DNA from: an uncultured Clostridia bacterium
GTDB lineage: Bacteria; Bacillota; Clostridia; Oscillospirales; Ruminococcaceae
Assembly: GCA_938014915.1 (NCBI GenBank)
Contig: CALLQQ010000019.1
Coordinates: forward strand, 1 to 13,191
Direction: 5' to 3'
Length of the DNA stretch: 13,191 nucleotides
Positions 1 through 6,481 of the stretch are shown here, one piece after another. The notes under the pieces were generated by a model. The model did no database searches. It had not been told where the DNA came from and worked only from the letters and a program-made list of their open reading frames with translations. A program made the position numbers and the translations under genes. Each line of letters opens with the position of its first letter. Within the stretch, counting starts at the first letter, position 1.

Positions 1-240
1 CTGCGCTGTTTTTATGATTTTCTTTTGTTTCGATTTAGTTACTGCCTCTAGCCCTGTCACCATGCAATCCGTCGTCCTAGTTTTTACCTCGACAAAAGCT
101 ATTACATCATTATTTTCAGCTATAATGTCAACTTCACCGAATCTTGAAAAGTAATTGCGGCTTATGATAGTGTAACCCTTTTTAAGTAGATAATTGCATA
201 TCCTATCTTCGCCGAATTTCCCCATTATGGCCCTATCCAT
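1..240 (-). CDS. yraN: YraN/UPF0102 family nuclease-like protein, 3' end outside the window
   Basis: Only the first 80 codons are present; the gene runs off the left edge. Translating the minus strand from the ATG at 240 gives a protein beginning MDRAIMGKFGEDRICNYLL. It continues with the family landmarks G-E-D near residue 10, RNYFSRFGEVDIIAEN around residues 28-43, and FVEVKTR around 49-55. GEVD plus the EVK motif is the PD-(D/E)XK nuclease-like core of UPF0102, whose precise role is poorly defined. The gene starts 2 bp after the rnhB stop codon, and its ribosome binding site GGAGG lies inside the last rnhB codons, so it is very probably translated from the rnhB mRNA. The order rnhB-yraN is common in Firmicutes. 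Confidence 0.88.
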   Translation of the reverse strand, partial: MDRAIMGKFGEDRICNYLLKKGYTIISRNYFSRFGEVDIIAENNDVIAFVEVKTRTTDCMVTGLEAVTKSKQKKIIKTAQ

Positions 241-242
241 TC

Positions 243-836
243 CTAGCCTCCATTTTTGAGGAAACTTGTCCTATGTGCATCGCACCTGCCGTGTTTCATT
301 ATCATTTCAAAGTGTCGCTTAGTCCCATATCCCTTATGTTTGTCAAAGTCATACTGCGGATACTCGTTATGTAGTTGCAACATATATCTATCCCTGCTGA
401 CTTTTGCCAAAATTGAAGCAGCGGCAATGCTTGCCGATTTGGCATCGCCTTTAACAACATTATGCACTTCACACGATATAGAGGGGACTTGATTTCCATC
501 GACGATGGCTAAATCAGGCACTAAACTTAATCCGTCAACCGCCCGACCCATCGCTAACATCGTCGCACCTAGAATATTCATCTTCTCGATTTCCTTAACA
601 CTTGCCGATGCGACACAATATGAAATTGCCTTATCTATAATAATATCGTATAGCTCTTCTCGCTTTTTCGGTGTTATCTTCTTGCTATCATTTAGCCCTT
701 CAATCACGATGCCTTGCGGTAGGATAACTGCGGCTGCAAATACATCACCTGCTAAAGGTCCCCTGCCTGCCTCATCAACACCGCATATTACAGGAAAGTT
801 ACTTCGTAATAAATCGTCAAAAAGATAAATTGACAT
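243..836 (-). CDS. rnhB: Ribonuclease HII
   Basis: RNase HII cleaves the RNA strand of RNA-DNA hybrids and nicks DNA at single embedded ribonucleotides. The 197-residue length is normal. Counting from the ATG at 836, the motif DEAGRGPLAG begins at residue 21. The four metal-binding acidic residues are visible as D21, E22, D113 (in AIVDGN) and D131 (in KGDAKS), with the same spacing as in the E. coli enzyme. SIAAASILAKVSRD, typical of the family, follows D131. A GTG directly upstream (839) is an alternative start. I prefer the ATG, which lies 9 nt behind a GGGGG ribosome binding site and overlaps the rbgA stop codon (TGATG), implying translational coupling. It belongs to the lepB-rbgA-rnhB-yraN operon. 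Confidence 0.96.
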   Translation of the reverse strand: MSIYLFDDLLRSNFPVICGVDEAGRGPLAGDVFAAAVILPQGIVIEGLNDSKKITPKKREELYDIIIDKAISYCVASASVKEIEKMNILGATMLAMGRAVDGLSLVPDLAIVDGNQVPSISCEVHNVVKGDAKSASIAAASILAKVSRDRYMLQLHNEYPQYDFDKHKGYGTKRHFEMIMKHGRCDAHRTSFLKNGG

Positions 837-1714
837 CACTGACTACCCCCGTCATATGGTGATTCTAGTGAAATTCTGCCTAGCGTTCCACTGCGGAATT
901 CATCAAGTATTTTTACGGATGCTCTTTCCGTATCGCCTACACCGCCTTGCAATAACATTCCCCGCCCTTTTGCCGCTTGCACCAGTAAATCATAACTATG
1001 CTCAATCTCCTGATTTGGGGCGATTTTAAAGCGATCTTCCAGCACATCCGGATAATGAGTATATAGATATTCTAGCAAATGCATCGCAAGTAATTCGGTA
1101 TCAAGAATATCATCTTTAATAGCACCAGTGAAAGCAAGCCTTTCTCCCACGGATTCGTCCTCAAATTTCGGCCATAGCATGCCGGGCATATCAAGCAATT
1201 CAATATCTTTATTGAGAGTAACCCATTGGCGTCCTCTTGTCACTCCGGGCCTATCTTCAACTTTTGCACGGCGACCGCCAGCTAAACGATTTATGAAAGA
1301 AGATTTCCCCACATTGGGGATACCGACTATCATTATACGCAACTGCCTCCCCGCCATTCCCCTTGACTGCCGCCTTTCGATAAGTTCACTAAGTGCCGAC
1401 TTCACAAGTGGGACAAAGGCATTGATGCCTTTACCCGTTTTACTATTGGCTATCATGGCGGGTATTCCCTGCCTTTTAAAATAATCTAACCATAGATTAT
1501 TAACCGCATTATCGGCACAATCGCTCTTATTAAGTACTAAAATTCTTGGTTTATCATCAATAATTTTATCTATTTCAGGATTCCTACTACTTGCGGGAAT
1601 CCTAGCATCAATTATCTCTACAACGGCATCAACCTGTGGCAAACTTTCACGCATTAATCTGCGTGTTTTTGCCATATGTCCAGGGAACCATTGTATTGAT
1701 GGTATGTTGCTCAT
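836..1714 (-). CDS. rbgA: Ribosome biogenesis GTPase RbgA (YlqF)
   Basis: RbgA is a circularly permuted GTPase needed for late assembly of the 50S ribosomal subunit in Firmicutes. The permuted motif order is clear in this 292-residue protein: NKSD (G4) at 62-65, SKTG at 91-94 (G5-like), GIPNVGKSS (G1) at 131-139, PGVT (G2) at 156-159 and DMPG (G3) at 175-178. The N-terminal IQWFPGHMAKT is also characteristic. An ATG four codons upstream (1726) is in frame, but it overlaps the GGAGG site that serves the ATG at 1714 with good spacing, so 1714 is chosen. The start lies 20 bp behind the lepB stop, and the end overlaps the rnhB start. The neighbouring rplS encodes a 50S protein, so the context agrees with the assembly role. 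Confidence 0.96.
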   Translation of the reverse strand: MSNIPSIQWFPGHMAKTRRLMRESLPQVDAVVEIIDARIPASSRNPEIDKIIDDKPRILVLNKSDCADNAVNNLWLDYFKRQGIPAMIANSKTGKGINAFVPLVKSALSELIERRQSRGMAGRQLRIMIVGIPNVGKSSFINRLAGGRRAKVEDRPGVTRGRQWVTLNKDIELLDMPGMLWPKFEDESVGERLAFTGAIKDDILDTELLAMHLLEYLYTHYPDVLEDRFKIAPNQEIEHSYDLLVQAAKGRGMLLQGGVGDTERASVKILDEFRSGTLGRISLESPYDGGSQ

Positions 1715-1734
1715 TATATCCTCCATGTGGTTTC

Positions 1735-2301
1735 CTATTTTACAAATCCTAAATCGCTCAAGGGATAAATCCTAAGAATAACTTTACCTAAAATTTGCTC
1801 CTCATCGACTTGACCGACTCGGTCACTCCTGCTATCGGTAGAGGAATTCCTATTATCGCCTAATACAAATACCTTCCCCTCCTCGACTATAATGGGGAAT
1901 TCTACCGACTCTTTTACATTAGTTAAAGTATTTGTATATGGCTCATAGAGGGCCTCACCATTTCGATAAACGATGCCCTCCTCAAAATTAATATCAATTT
2001 CATCACCAGCAATGCCAATTACCCTCTTAACAATTGGCTTGTTAAGTCCTATTGAGTTCAGTACGATTATATCACCGTGCGATGGTTTATAAAAAAGATG
2101 TGTCGTGATTAACCTATCTTTATGATGTAATGTTTGCACCATTGACTCGCCATCTACTTCAATAATACGGAGCACAAAAGTAAAAATCAAAATAACAACG
2201 AAAACTGAAATAACTATGGATTCTATCCAGTCAAATAAGTCCTCTTTTAAACTTGGTCTTTTCTCTTTTTCCTCGGATTCGATATTTTGCGCATCGTTCA
2301 T
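1735..2301 (-). CDS. lepB: Signal peptidase I (type I leader peptidase)
   Basis: This membrane serine protease removes signal peptides from proteins exported by Sec. The 188-residue protein has a charged cytoplasmic N-terminus, one membrane segment at about residues 27-46 (IVISVFVVILIFTFVLRIIE), and then the outer catalytic domain. The catalytic serine is S53 in GESM and the general-base lysine is K92 in VKRVIG. The conserved GDNRNSSTDSR box is at 148-158. The single N-terminal anchor and short length are typical of Gram-positive SipS-type enzymes. The ATG at 2301 is preceded by a GGGGG site. The gene sits just behind the rplS terminator, so it is transcribed either by read-through or from a promoter close to that hairpin; I could not identify one. 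It heads the lepB-rbgA-rnhB-yraN run. Confidence 0.96.
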   Translation of the reverse strand: MNDAQNIESEEKEKRPSLKEDLFDWIESIVISVFVVILIFTFVLRIIEVDGESMVQTLHHKDRLITTHLFYKPSHGDIIVLNSIGLNKPIVKRVIGIAGDEIDINFEEGIVYRNGEALYEPYTNTLTNVKESVEFPIIVEEGKVFVLGDNRNSSTDSRSDRVGQVDEEQILGKVILRIYPLSDLGFVK

Positions 2302-2330
2302 AATCTAGCCCCCGAAATTAATGATATAGC

Positions 2331-2356
2331 AAAAAAAGGAACATTGCGTTCCTTTT
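2331..2356 (-). terminator. Rho-independent terminator behind rplS
   Basis: On the minus strand a hairpin with stem GGAAC/GTTCC (2348-2352 pairing with 2338-2342) and a 5-nt loop is extended by four A-T pairs and ends in seven T residues (2337 to 2331). It begins 7 bp after the rplS stop codon. Because of the A-run on the other side it could also work in the opposite direction. Confidence 0.85.
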
Positions 2357-2362
2357 CTTTTC

Positions 2363-2742
2363 CTAACGAATTTGTTCCTTTACCTTTGCAGCTTTACCAA
2401 CTCTATCACGTAGATAGTATAGTTTAGCTCTGCGAACACGACCTCTTCTTACGATGGTTACATCTTCTACTACTGGGGAATGTAGTGGGAATACTCTTTC
2501 AACCCCGACACCATGTGAAAGACGTCTAACGGTAAAAGTTTCATGCACTCCACCGTGCTTCTTAGCAATTACTGTTCCTTCGAAAATTTGAATACGTGAT
2601 TTCTCACCTTCTGTAATTCTAACATGAACCTGAACAGTGTCACCAATGTTAACTTCTGGTGGATTCTCTTTCCCTACACGACGCTCTTCCGATCTGGATT
2701 CTCTTTAACATTTGCCTCGGTAATTAATTTTAGTGCGTCCAA
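2363..2742 (-). CDS. rplS: 50S ribosomal protein L19, reading frame broken by an inserted sequencing adapter
   Basis: L19 lies at the 30S-50S subunit interface. As written, translation from the TTG at 2742 gives MDALKLITEANVKENP, then six adapter-derived residues, then a TAG at 2674-2676. The rest of L19 continues in another frame to the TAG at 2363-2365. Removing 35 bp (2661-2695, or an equivalent register inside the 11-bp flanking repeat) joins NVKENP to PEVNIGDTVQVHV and restores a 114-residue L19 with FEGTVI, FTVRRLSHGVGVERVFPLHS and VRRAKLYYLR. The start is supported by AGGAGG at 2751-2756, 8 nt upstream. L19 is normally indispensable and the inserted bases are an Illumina adapter, so I infer that the real gene is intact. 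Automated annotation would report a C-terminal fragment or a pseudogene. The gene has its own promoter (2904-2932), leader and terminator. Confidence 0.95.
2666..2695. other. Illumina TruSeq adapter sequence embedded in the assembly
   Basis: These 30 bases match exactly the 3' end of the Illumina TruSeq read-1 adapter/primer, ending ACGACGCTCTTCCGATCT. The 11-bp genomic sequence GGATTCTCTTT occurs directly before and overlapping it (2661-2671) and again directly after it (2696-2706). This is what results when a read that ran through into the adapter is merged with the true sequence by a short overlap. It adds 35 bp to rplS and is not biological. Confidence 0.98.
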
Positions 2743-2764
2743 TTTTCTTTCCTCCTAATTTTCA

Positions 2765-2808
2765 GATATTCATATCCCTGTGAATTTTAAAAAGGATAGA
2801 GGAATATC
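2765..2808 (-). promoter_or_regulatory. Structured 5' leader of rplS (L19 leader candidate)
   Basis: The rplS mRNA leader is about 150 nt long. Just upstream of the ribosome binding site it can form a two-part stem on the minus strand: GATATTC (2802-2808) with GAATATC (2765-2771), a 3-nt/1-nt internal loop, then TATCC (2794-2798) with GGATA (2773-2777) and a loop of about 16 nt. A short palindrome, ACGGTTGAACCGT in plus orientation (2820-2832), lies further upstream. L19 leaders that control rplS are known in Firmicutes. That this is one of them is an inference from position and folding, since I could not compare it with the family model. Confidence 0.5.
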
Positions 2809-2903
2809 AGCTTCAATGTACGGTTGAACCGTGTCATTAAACCCCGAATTGCCAATACTAAATATAATGTCATTGACAATACGGATAATCCAAGCACTAT
2901 AAT

Positions 2904-2932
2904 ATTCTATCATATTGAGAGTTTTATTGCAA
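2904..2932 (-). promoter_or_regulatory. Sigma-A type promoter of rplS
   Basis: On the minus strand TTGCAA (2927-2932) and TAGAAT (2904-2909) are separated by exactly 17 bp, and the -10 is extended by TGA. Transcription would start about 155 bp ahead of rplS. The stretch around the -10 is nearly identical to that of the tRNA-Pro promoter in this window. Confidence 0.75.
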
Positions 2933-2964
2933 GTGTTTTTAGTCAAGATAATTCAAAACATTAT

Positions 2965-3008
2965 ATTGCACTAAAAAGAATAGTTGATTGCCTATTGTAT
3001 CGTGCAAT
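2965..3008 (-). terminator. Possible weak terminator behind queH
   Basis: Four bases behind the queH stop, the minus strand has an outer inverted repeat ATTGCAC/GTGCAAT (2965-2971 and 3002-3008). It encloses a smaller stem AATAG/CTATT (2979-2983 and 2992-2996) that is followed by CTTTTT. The inner stem is only five base pairs, so termination efficiency is doubtful. No better terminator separates queH from the rplS promoter. Confidence 0.35.
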
Positions 3009-3011
3009 TTA

Positions 3012-3533
3012 CTATTTCCCACGATTATTATATGATAGGATACAACCGCAATATTTCTGGCGATATAGTCCCGCCTCCCTCGCCATTTGCTGCCCCGGTC
3101 TGAAGTTCGGACGATAGTCTTTGTAGTAGAATTCAATTCCATGCTTTGCAGCTGCTTTCTCACACAATTCTATGATTAAATCATGTTGTTGATACGGGCT
3201 AATCAAAAGCGACGTCGTAAAAGCCGTAAAGCCCTTCTCCTTTGCAAATGCTGCTACCTCGTCCATGCGAATACGATAGCACATCGTGCATCGATCCTGC
3301 TCACTACCGCCGAAATTCTCCCATTCGTCCTGCATGAATGCATCATCATACGATACGTTGAAGTCTTTTTGCTCCGATAGAATTTTAACATTGTCACGAC
3401 GACGCTTAAATTCGTCGATCGGCTGAATGTTAGGATTGTAGAATAATCCCTCGAATTCTATTCCTTGTTCGATTAAATCATCTACGATGAAAATTGAACA
3501 AGGTGCGCAACACATATGTAAAAGTAATTTCAA
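3012..3533 (-). CDS. queH: Epoxyqueuosine reductase QueH
   Basis: QueH (formerly DUF208) catalyses the last step of queuosine synthesis, reducing epoxyqueuosine to queuosine in the wobble position of tRNAs with GUN anticodons. It is the non-homologous replacement for QueG. The 173-residue protein shows the family cysteine and metal-binding motifs: MCCAPC near residues 7-12, DRCTMCYRIR in the middle, and YRPNFRPGQQMAREAGLYRQ followed by KYCGC near the C-terminus. An ATG at 3557 is in frame, but the GGAGG of this mRNA lies inside that extension, 10 nt ahead of a TTG at 3533. The protein then begins MKLLLHMCCAPCS, exactly the usual QueH N-terminus, so I chose the TTG. It lies 97 bp behind the esterase gene and may share its transcript. 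No other queuosine gene is in the window. Confidence 0.94.
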   Translation of the reverse strand: MKLLLHMCCAPCSIFIVDDLIEQGIEFEGLFYNPNIQPIDEFKRRRDNVKILSEQKDFNVSYDDAFMQDEWENFGGSEQDRCTMCYRIRMDEVAAFAKEKGFTAFTTSLLISPYQQHDLIIELCEKAAAKHGIEFYYKDYRPNFRPGQQMAREAGLYRQKYCGCILSYNNRGK

Positions 3534-3566
3534 AATTCCTTTCCCTCCGATAAACATACTGGTGAA

Positions 3567-3648
3567 TGTGGATTTATCCTATGCGGAATCCACAATGCGG
3601 ATTCTATATTCGGAATCCACATGGCGGATTCTATATTCGAAATCCGCC
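3567..3648. repeat. Array of three abutting palindromes at the 3' end of the esterase gene
   Basis: Three related imperfect palindromes follow one another without a spacer: 3567-3594 (arms TGTGGATT/AATCCACA), 3595-3622 (arms of 10 bp, ATGCGGATTC with GAATCCACAT, one G-T pair) and 3623-3648 (arms GGCGGATT/AATCCGCC). Units two and three share the core GCGGATTCTATATTCG. The third unit contains the stop codon of the esterase gene and its last five codons (GGFRI). There is no T-run, so these are not classical terminators. They resemble REP-like palindromic units. As RNA they would form three hairpins between the esterase and queH. Confidence 0.8.
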
Positions 3649-5130
3649 TAGAGGTATCCCTGCCTTATTGTATATGGTTACAGGTCCGTGGTTGGTCCAG
3701 TTATACCGAGCGAACTTTGGTCTGCTGATTTTATCCGATTTAATGCGAATCTCATTACCCATTATGCTGCAATCAGCTTTATGAAATTCTCCATCATCGC
3801 CAGCTATTTCAAATCCCTCTACCCTATCACCTTTAACAGTCAAGCCGCCATATGTCTTTCTGAAATGCAGATGAATTTCATCATCTTTAATGTAGAATCT
3901 ATCTAATTCGGGCGCATCGGATTCGCAATCCACTCCATAAACATGATTTAACGCAAGCAGGGCCAGCCTATCTCCGACGGGTTTTTTCACCTTTGGGTGA
4001 ATGTCATTCATCGTACCGAAATCGGGAATTAGCGCCATATATGTATTCTTGATAGTATTATAGACACGCAATTGTGCTTCGCGGATCTTTGCCCAATGCT
4101 TCGTATCCGGTGCATTCTCGTATGCGAACATCGGCAATTGCACAAATAGGAATGGTAGTTCCTCATCGCCCCAATCTCTGCGCCACTCGCTAATTAATGC
4201 CGAAAATAAATCATAATAATGCTCGGGTCTATGGTCGTCGCTCTCCCCCTGATAATACAGAAATCCCCTCAATGTGTATGGGCATACCCTAGAAATCATT
4301 GTTTCATATAGCCCTGTCGGACGCATTTCATTGAATGGACTTTTCGGCCCAGGATATTTACATTCTCCTGCGTATTCAAGGGCATCTTCCCAAGATGTAT
4401 CGGGATTTTTAGAATAAATTTCGCCAAGCTTTTCATTCCATATCCTGCTATACTCCTGATATTCGTCCCACATCTTTCTATGCTCGTCCATCGTATGCTT
4501 TGATACCGCTTCGTCATATTCATCAATGTAGATTCGTGTTCCGCTATCTTTTAAGATTGCTTCCCTGCTCATCCATGCCGATGCCGATGTGCCTCCCCAA
4601 TTGCAGCCGATAATGCCGACAGTAACATTAAGTTCTTCAGATAGTTTTTTTGCACAGTGGAACGCTACCGCCGACCAGTGCTTTGCATTTTCTGCTGAAA
4701 ATTCGCTCCAGCCAGAATTGCGCTCCTTTTGCTCAAATTCATCATCAATATATGCAATTTTAGGAGTGTAGTAGTACCGCACATTTACATCATTTAATGT
4801 GCCGAGCAGTTCCTGCCCGCCGTCACTATCTTTTATCTCGAATTCCATATTCGATTGTCCGCCCGCAAGCCAAACCTCACCAATCATAACATTGTCAAAA
4901 GCAATGCTATCGCCGCCATCGGTTATATTTAAAGTGTAGGGCCCACCAGCCGCCATCGGCGGTAGGTCGATTTGCCATCTGCCATCACGGATTTGTGCAT
5001 CTGCGTTATCGCCATTGATAGTTGCAGTAACTGTATTGCCGTCTGCACCCGTCCCCCAAATTCTGATATTTTTATCTCTTTGCAAAACCATGTTATCGCT
5101 GAATATTGCTGCTACATTTAGTGCTGTCAT
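3631..5130 (-). CDS. Sialate O-acetylesterase-like SGNH hydrolase
   Basis: This 499-residue protein belongs to the sialate O-acetylesterase/DUF303 group of SGNH hydrolases, which remove acetyl groups from sugars such as O-acetyl sialic acids or acetylated xylan. Residues 1-85 form a beta-rich N-terminal domain. The nucleophile block GEVWLAGGQSNMEF has S93 as probable catalytic serine. NWGGTSASAWMS (178-189) and YYQGESD (292-298) are further conserved blocks, and DIHP (376-379) supplies the likely Asp/His pair. No signal peptide is visible, so it probably acts in the cytoplasm on imported sugars. The substrate cannot be read from sequence. The ATG at 5130 has GGAGG 6 nt upstream, and a good promoter lies at 5178-5206. 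Its last codons are part of a palindrome array. It is divergent from the ABC transporter operon. Confidence 0.9.
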   Translation of the reverse strand: MTALNVAAIFSDNMVLQRDKNIRIWGTGADGNTVTATINGDNADAQIRDGRWQIDLPPMAAGGPYTLNITDGGDSIAFDNVMIGEVWLAGGQSNMEFEIKDSDGGQELLGTLNDVNVRYYYTPKIAYIDDEFEQKERNSGWSEFSAENAKHWSAVAFHCAKKLSEELNVTVGIIGCNWGGTSASAWMSREAILKDSGTRIYIDEYDEAVSKHTMDEHRKMWDEYQEYSRIWNEKLGEIYSKNPDTSWEDALEYAGECKYPGPKSPFNEMRPTGLYETMISRVCPYTLRGFLYYQGESDDHRPEHYYDLFSALISEWRRDWGDEELPFLFVQLPMFAYENAPDTKHWAKIREAQLRVYNTIKNTYMALIPDFGTMNDIHPKVKKPVGDRLALLALNHVYGVDCESDAPELDRFYIKDDEIHLHFRKTYGGLTVKGDRVEGFEIAGDDGEFHKADCSIMGNEIRIKSDKISRPKFARYNWTNHGPVTIYNKAGIPLGGFRI

Positions 5131-5177
5131 ATTAGCCCTCCTTGTGAAGATGTTAGTTAAGTTTTATTGTCAGATTT

Positions 5178-5206
5178 ATTCTATCATATATGGTCGGATA
5201 GTTCAA
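5178..5206 (-). promoter_or_regulatory. Sigma-A type promoter of the esterase gene
   Basis: On the minus strand TTGAAC (5201-5206) and TAGAAT (5178-5183) are spaced by 17 bp with an extended TGA directly before the -10. It precedes the esterase start by about 50 bp. Its -35 box touches the inverted repeat at 5206-5235. Confidence 0.75.
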
Positions 5207-5235
5207 TGCGAATATAGCAAGATATATCTTCGCAT
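5206..5235. promoter_or_regulatory. Inverted repeat in the divergent promoter region, operator candidate
   Basis: The 7-bp arms ATGCGAA (5206-5212) and TTCGCAT (5229-5235) are perfect inverted repeats with centres 23 bp apart, about two helical turns. A partial inner TATA/TATA repeat lies between them. The site touches the -35 box of the esterase promoter and lies about 22 bp upstream of the ABC promoter, where a dimeric regulator could affect both. No regulator gene is adjacent. Function is inferred. Confidence 0.4.
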
Positions 5236-5257
5236 CTGCCTTTTCTTGAAAACATGG

Positions 5258-5286
5258 TTGACTTTACCAAAATATCTATGTGTAAT
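5258..5286 (+). promoter_or_regulatory. Sigma-A type promoter of the ABC transporter operon
   Basis: TTGACT (5258-5263) and TGTAAT (5281-5286) are separated by 17 bp, with a further TG before the -10. The start codon of the first permease is at 5333, giving a leader of about 40 nt with the ribosome binding site AAGGAG at 5319-5324. Confidence 0.7.
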
Positions 5287-5332
5287 GTAATGAAGGTTTA
5301 AGATATTATTCACAAGTTAAGGAGTTTAAGGT

Positions 5333-6481
5333 ATGGGTTACATAAAAAAATATTTACGTGATATACCGTCTAGTATTTTAATGATTATCGGACTAGCTAT
5401 ATCATATTTTGTGATAATAAATTGTGCGGACATTGCAGGAAAGATAACTAATGAATATATGAGTTTAAATAATTACCAGTATGTAGTTGAATATAGAGTT
5501 GAATATAATGTTGAAAAATCCGACGAAAGACAAGCTGGTGAGGAATGTATTGAACGGGAGCATATTGAATATTTTGAGAATGTGGATTGTAGTTATGTTG
5601 CTATGACCAGCTTCCCTTTGTATTTAAACCGTGAACCAACAGCATATTATGCATCTATCTTATTTTCTGACGATAGTATGGCAAAGATGAGAAATAAGGA
5701 CGGAATGAAGATTCATTACAAATCAGAACTAGTGAGTAGTGGGGAGTGTGTTTATCTCGGTGAGACACTTGCAAATTACCTTAAAACGAAATATGAATCC
5801 ACTAACCTTTATGATGAGGGCACTGAATATAAGACGATCGATATTTTAGAAAATAATTCGTCCGGCGGCATAGATAATTCCCTGTATATAGTATGGGATT
5901 ATTGCACACCGGAGCAGAGGACGGCAATAATTAATAAAGCTACTTCGGAAGTTAACAATATTTCGGTTAGTATATTGCTGAAAAGTGATATTCCAATTGA
6001 CGATGTATATCAAAAAAATATATCGGATTTCAGTAAATATCCTTATCTTGATTTTGTATTATATGAAGCTGAAGTTATGTCGGATTATCAAAATTTATGG
6101 TATAAATATTTCAGCATAACATTTAACATCGTTTCATTGATATTTTCCGTTATGGTGTGTCTAGTTATTACTGACTTATGGATAGCGAGGAGGCGGAGGG
6201 AAGTCGCCATTCGTAAGGCATTCGGTTACAGCAACTCTAAACTATTTAAGTTGCTCTTTACAGATTTATTGCGTATATCACTACCGGCATTTATTTTAGC
6301 ATTCGTCCTCCAGATTACATATAAATTAATTTTCGATGAGAGGTTTATTTTCGGGGCAAGCTCCGCAATTAGAACTTTAGCAGTGGTATTATCTATATTG
6401 CTCATTATTCTGTTGCTAATGAATAGAGTGTTAAATAAGGTTAAAAAAATATCACCCATTGAGTGGATAAGGAGGGTATAA
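5333..6481 (+). CDS. ABC transporter permease, FtsX/MacB type (first subunit)
   Basis: This 382-residue membrane protein has the layout of FtsX/MacB-type permeases. One membrane segment lies near the N-terminus (about 12-33), then a large extracytoplasmic domain (about 35-258), then three membrane segments (about 262-284, 313-330 and 346-366). The cytoplasmic coupling motif RREVAIRKAFGYS follows the second segment (288-300), and the protein ends with the typical KKISPIEWIRRV. The class does not usually move substrate through a channel; it transmits mechanical force to extrude peptides, lipids or drugs, or to signal. No sequence feature points to a specific substrate. The start has AAGGAG 8 nt upstream. 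The stop overlaps the next ATG (TAATG), so the two permeases are probably made in equal amounts and form a heterodimer. Confidence 0.88.
   Translation: MGYIKKYLRDIPSSILMIIGLAISYFVIINCADIAGKITNEYMSLNNYQYVVEYRVEYNVEKSDERQAGEECIEREHIEYFENVDCSYVAMTSFPLYLNREPTAYYASILFSDDSMAKMRNKDGMKIHYKSELVSSGECVYLGETLANYLKTKYESTNLYDEGTEYKTIDILENNSSGGIDNSLYIVWDYCTPEQRTAIINKATSEVNNISVSILLKSDIPIDDVYQKNISDFSKYPYLDFVLYEAEVMSDYQNLWYKYFSITFNIVSLIFSVMVCLVITDLWIARRRREVAIRKAFGYSNSKLFKLLFTDLLRISLPAFILAFVLQITYKLIFDERFIFGASSAIRTLAVVLSILLIILLLMNRVLNKVKKISPIEWIRRV

Noticed and set aside
505..828. Plus-strand open frame of 107 codons antisense to rnhB
   Set aside because: It lies wholly within a gene with all catalytic residues conserved and has no ribosome binding site; the same holds for the other antisense frames over rbgA, proA and the membrane-protein gene.
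2363..2742. rplS as a true pseudogene or a programmed frameshift
   Set aside because: The inserted bases are a sequencing adapter and their removal restores a perfect L19. A natural event would not produce this sequence.
2824..3117. Plus-strand open frame of 97 codons
   Set aside because: It covers the rplS promoter region and the 3' end of queH in antisense, has no ribosome binding site and resembles no protein known to me.
3567..3648. CRISPR-like short repeat array
   Set aside because: The units are palindromes that abut with no spacers of constant length, only three exist, and one lies inside a coding sequence. No cas gene is nearby.
3566..3784. Plus-strand open frame of 72 codons with a repeated RNP-GFYI pattern
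   Set aside because: The amino-acid repeat is a by-product of the DNA palindromes. The rest overlaps the esterase gene in antisense and there is no ribosome binding site.
5254..5301. Possible 15-codon leader peptide upstream of the first permease
   Set aside because: It would contain the promoter that precedes the operon, so it could not be made from that transcript, and it has no ribosome binding site.
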